A stretch of 5,052 nt of DNA from an uncultured Prevotellaceae bacterium (GTDB taxonomy: Bacteria > Bacteroidota > Bacteroidia > Bacteroidales > Bacteroidaceae): NCBI GenBank assembly GCA_947176655.1, contig CAMWRK010000168.1, forward strand, positions 1-5,052, in the 5' to 3' direction. The notes beneath the pieces are model-generated. The model ran no database searches. It was not told where the DNA came from and saw only the letters and a list, made by a program, of their open reading frames with translations. Position numbers and translations under genes: made by a program. This document shows, piece after piece, positions 4,731 to 5,052 of the stretch; positions within the stretch are counted from its first letter, which is position 1, and each line of letters begins with the position of its first letter.

Positions 4731-5052
4731 TCAGTCGAACAGGTGCAATTGCCCGGTCATCTCATCGGCAACATCCTGTTGGCTTTTTTCGTCATCTGTA
4801 TCGGATGTCACAGTATCGTCCGCCTCTTTTGCGGTCTCATCTGCTGTGGTATTCTCCTGCGGGAAACGCAAAGGCTCCAGTTCTGTCACCTCCGCTACAG
4901 CCAGTGTGGTTATGCGCTTGCCCTTGGCCTTGAAACTCTTCACTCCGATAAACTCTTCGGCATCCACTTCCAAAGGATCGCGGAAACTGTCTGTGCCACC
5001 CATGGTGACGCTGATACGTGGATATCCGGTTTCGTTAAGCAGAAGCAGTTCG
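4731..5052 (-). CDS. parC: DNA topoisomerase IV (or gyrase-like) subunit A, C-terminal fragment; N-terminus beyond window edge
   Basis: This is the last 106 residues of a type IIA topoisomerase A subunit, the DNA-cleaving and DNA-wrapping subunit that decatenates daughter chromosomes. The frame is open from the right edge to a TGA at 4731-4733. The first visible residues, ELLLLNETGYPRISVT, and the following DPLEVDAEEFIGVKSFKAKGKRITTL belong to the C-terminal beta-pinwheel typical of Bacteroidetes ParC/GyrA-like proteins. After ELEPLRFPQE the chain becomes an acidic, low-complexity tail of about 40 residues rich in D, E and T, ending in QLHLFD, similar to the LFD-type ends of Bacteroidales homologues. 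The active-site tyrosine lies outside the window. No terminator follows the stop, and the next gene begins at most 60 bases on, so readthrough into the envelope genes is likely. The ParC versus GyrA label rests on recall of the motif. Confidence 0.85.
   Translation of the reverse strand, partial: ELLLLNETGYPRISVTMGGTDSFRDPLEVDAEEFIGVKSFKAKGKRITTLAVAEVTELEPLRFPQENTTADETAKEADDTVTSDTDDEKSQQDVADEMTGQLHLFD

Overview
The window looks like a chromosomal segment of a Bacteroidales bacterium with moderately high G+C (Bacteroides, Prevotella or Paraprevotella type). The grounds are the topoisomerase IV subunit A tail with the motif EFIGVKSFKAKGKR, a DUF3316-type secreted protein, a DUF2723/GT117 membrane protein with the Bacteroidales motifs WDCPEF, GHPPGAP and LNQTPLQARERD, a lipoprotein with an acidic Bacteroidetes-type export signal after its cysteine, a -7 promoter box of the TAnnTTTG type, and no Shine-Dalgarno sequences. 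I see no phage, insertion sequence, CRISPR, tRNA or rRNA, and no stretch over 300 bases without a gene. This is an identification by motif recall, not by database search.

All five genes lie on the minus strand, so transcription runs from high to low coordinates. At the right edge is the C-terminal end of parC (4731-5052). It is followed at short spacing by a secreted DUF3316-like protein (3840-4670), an S41-family peptidase lipoprotein (2801-3826) and a membrane-spanning regulator with a C-terminal OmpR/PhoB-type winged helix (1929-2804). The gaps are 60, 13 and -4 bases, so the four genes probably form one transcript, with the peptidase and regulator translationally coupled through an ATGA overlap. 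A 130-base intergenic gap (1799-1928) separates this set from a large GT-C fold membrane glycosyltransferase (1-1798). Its frame is open for 599 codons and runs off the left edge.

The 130-base gap is the main regulatory region. It holds a match to the Bacteroidetes -7 box (TACTTTTG), a small inverted repeat where the -33 element should be, and, just upstream, a perfect tandem repeat of TGTAAGG with an 11-base period and a 4-base A/T spacer. That is the layout bound by PhoB/OmpR-type winged helices, and the gene just upstream encodes such a domain. The working hypothesis is an envelope-sensing unit. A secreted or outer-membrane protein and a surface-exposed peptidase would be co-expressed with a one-component transmembrane regulator, which would activate the adjacent protein glycosyltransferase. 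The regulator's periplasmic domain carries three Bacteroidetes O-glycosylation sequons, so it could in principle be a substrate of that pathway. The individual gene families are well supported; the functional links between them are inference.
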